Part shown: one piece after another, positions 5,846 through 5,991 of the stretch
How positions within the stretch are numbered: position 1 is the stretch's first letter
Layout: every line of letters starts with the position of its first letter
Assembly: GCA_029256485.1 (NCBI GenBank)
Contig: JAQSXU010000200.1
Span: 1 to 5,991 of the forward strand
Direction of reading: 5' to 3'
DNA from: Clostridiaceae bacterium
GTDB taxonomy: Bacteria > Bacillota_A > Clostridia > Clostridiales > Clostridiaceae
Length of the DNA stretch: 5,991 bases
Program-made: the position numbers and the translations under genes
Notes under the pieces: model-generated
What the model was told of the DNA's origin: nothing
Seen by the model: the letters and a program-made list of their open reading frames with translations, nothing else
Database searches by the model: none

Positions 5846-5878
5846 AAAAAAACGGATTATAACTTAAAGTTATAATCC
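5846..5878 (-). terminator. Intrinsic terminator of the acetyltransferase gene
   Basis: GGATTATAACTT (5854-5865) and AAGTTATAATCC (5867-5878) are perfect arms around one base, in practice about 10 bp with a 5-nt loop. On the minus strand GTTTTTTT (5853-5846) follows directly. The stop codon of the gene (5857-5859) is inside the stem. Confidence 0.88.
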
Positions 5879-5991
5879 ATCACTTGTAATGTTAATCCAC
5901 TTTTTTCAGATATAAAAGTATCCCCTATGCAATTAAATCCAACTTTCTTATAAAAACCTACCGTATCTATTCTTGCATTTAAACTCAGATT
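5857..5991 (-). CDS. GNAT family N-acetyltransferase, C-terminal 44 residues (partial)
   Basis: The gene enters from the right edge and ends at TAA (5857-5859). The visible residues include LNARIDTVGFYKKVGFNCIG, followed by FISEKSGLTLQVMDY. The pattern N-A-R, then FYxKxGF, then a beta strand with Gly and a closing strand with Met is the C-terminal half of the GNAT fold, where acetyl-CoA is held. Proteins of this type move an acetyl group from acetyl-CoA to an amine on a small molecule or protein; the substrate cannot be judged from this fragment. The last codons and the stop form part of the terminator hairpin, so the gene ends its transcript and has no operon link to the MFS gene. Confidence 0.75.
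   Translation of the reverse strand, partial: NLSLNARIDTVGFYKKVGFNCIGDTFISEKSGLTLQVMDYNFKL

Larger units (their letters stand above)
5347..5856. other. Long regulatory intergenic region upstream of the MFS gene
   Basis: About 510 bases hold no long open frame. From right to left they contain a 10-bp tandem duplication (5811-5830), a short inverted repeat AATACA / TGTATT (5781-5786 / 5791-5796), a direct-repeat pair with an overlapping cre (5645-5684), a sigma-54 promoter (5527-5544), and a leader with nested inverted repeats and a possible 26-codon ORF (5389-5494). Each of these except the AATACA / TGTATT repeat is listed separately. The segments 5690-5780 and 5550-5640 show nothing definite. 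Confidence 0.7.

Noticed and set aside
1..5991. CRISPR array, insertion sequence, tRNA or rRNA
   Set aside because: No regularly spaced repeats, transposase motifs, terminal inverted repeats or cloverleaf-like sequences were seen on either strand.

Overview
The window looks like chromosomal DNA of a low-GC Firmicute, most likely a Clostridium or close relative. It is strongly AT-rich, has purine-rich Shine-Dalgarno sites, carries a clostridial-style chemoreceptor, and holds a DUF1646 membrane protein. I cannot name the species. Every gene I can support lies on the minus strand, so the window is described from right to left in transcription order.

At the right edge (5857-5991) is the last 44 codons of a GNAT-type acetyltransferase. 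Its stop codon lies inside its own terminator hairpin. A non-coding stretch of about 510 bases follows (5347-5856) and is the most interesting part of the window. It contains a near-consensus sigma-54 (-24/-12) promoter at 5527-5544. About 130-165 bp upstream of the predicted start is a 13-bp direct repeat in the usual position of an enhancer-binding-protein site, with a 13/14 match to the CcpA cre consensus overlapping it. Downstream is a leader of about 170 nt with nested inverted repeats and a possible 26-codon ORF. All of this faces a 12-TM major facilitator of the OFA (oxalate/formate antiporter-like) type at 4036-5346, which ends in its own terminator.

Next comes a likely two-gene unit. 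It holds a DUF1646 membrane protein of the ion-transporter type (2820-3842) and, 83 nt downstream, a dCache-HAMP-MCP chemoreceptor (676-2736), and it ends at a 16-bp terminator hairpin (627-670). The pairing of uptake or exchange proteins with a chemoreceptor suggests a locus for finding and moving a small solute, perhaps an organic acid. The substrate cannot be read from the sequence.

At the left end is a small unrecognised 64-residue protein (180-374) with a plausible sigma-A promoter and its own terminator. The region upstream of it carries a perfect 14-bp inverted repeat. The first 150 bases hold an open minus-strand frame that resembles the start of a HAD-family phosphatase, but it has no start codon and Asn in place of the nucleophilic Asp, so it is probably a gene remnant.
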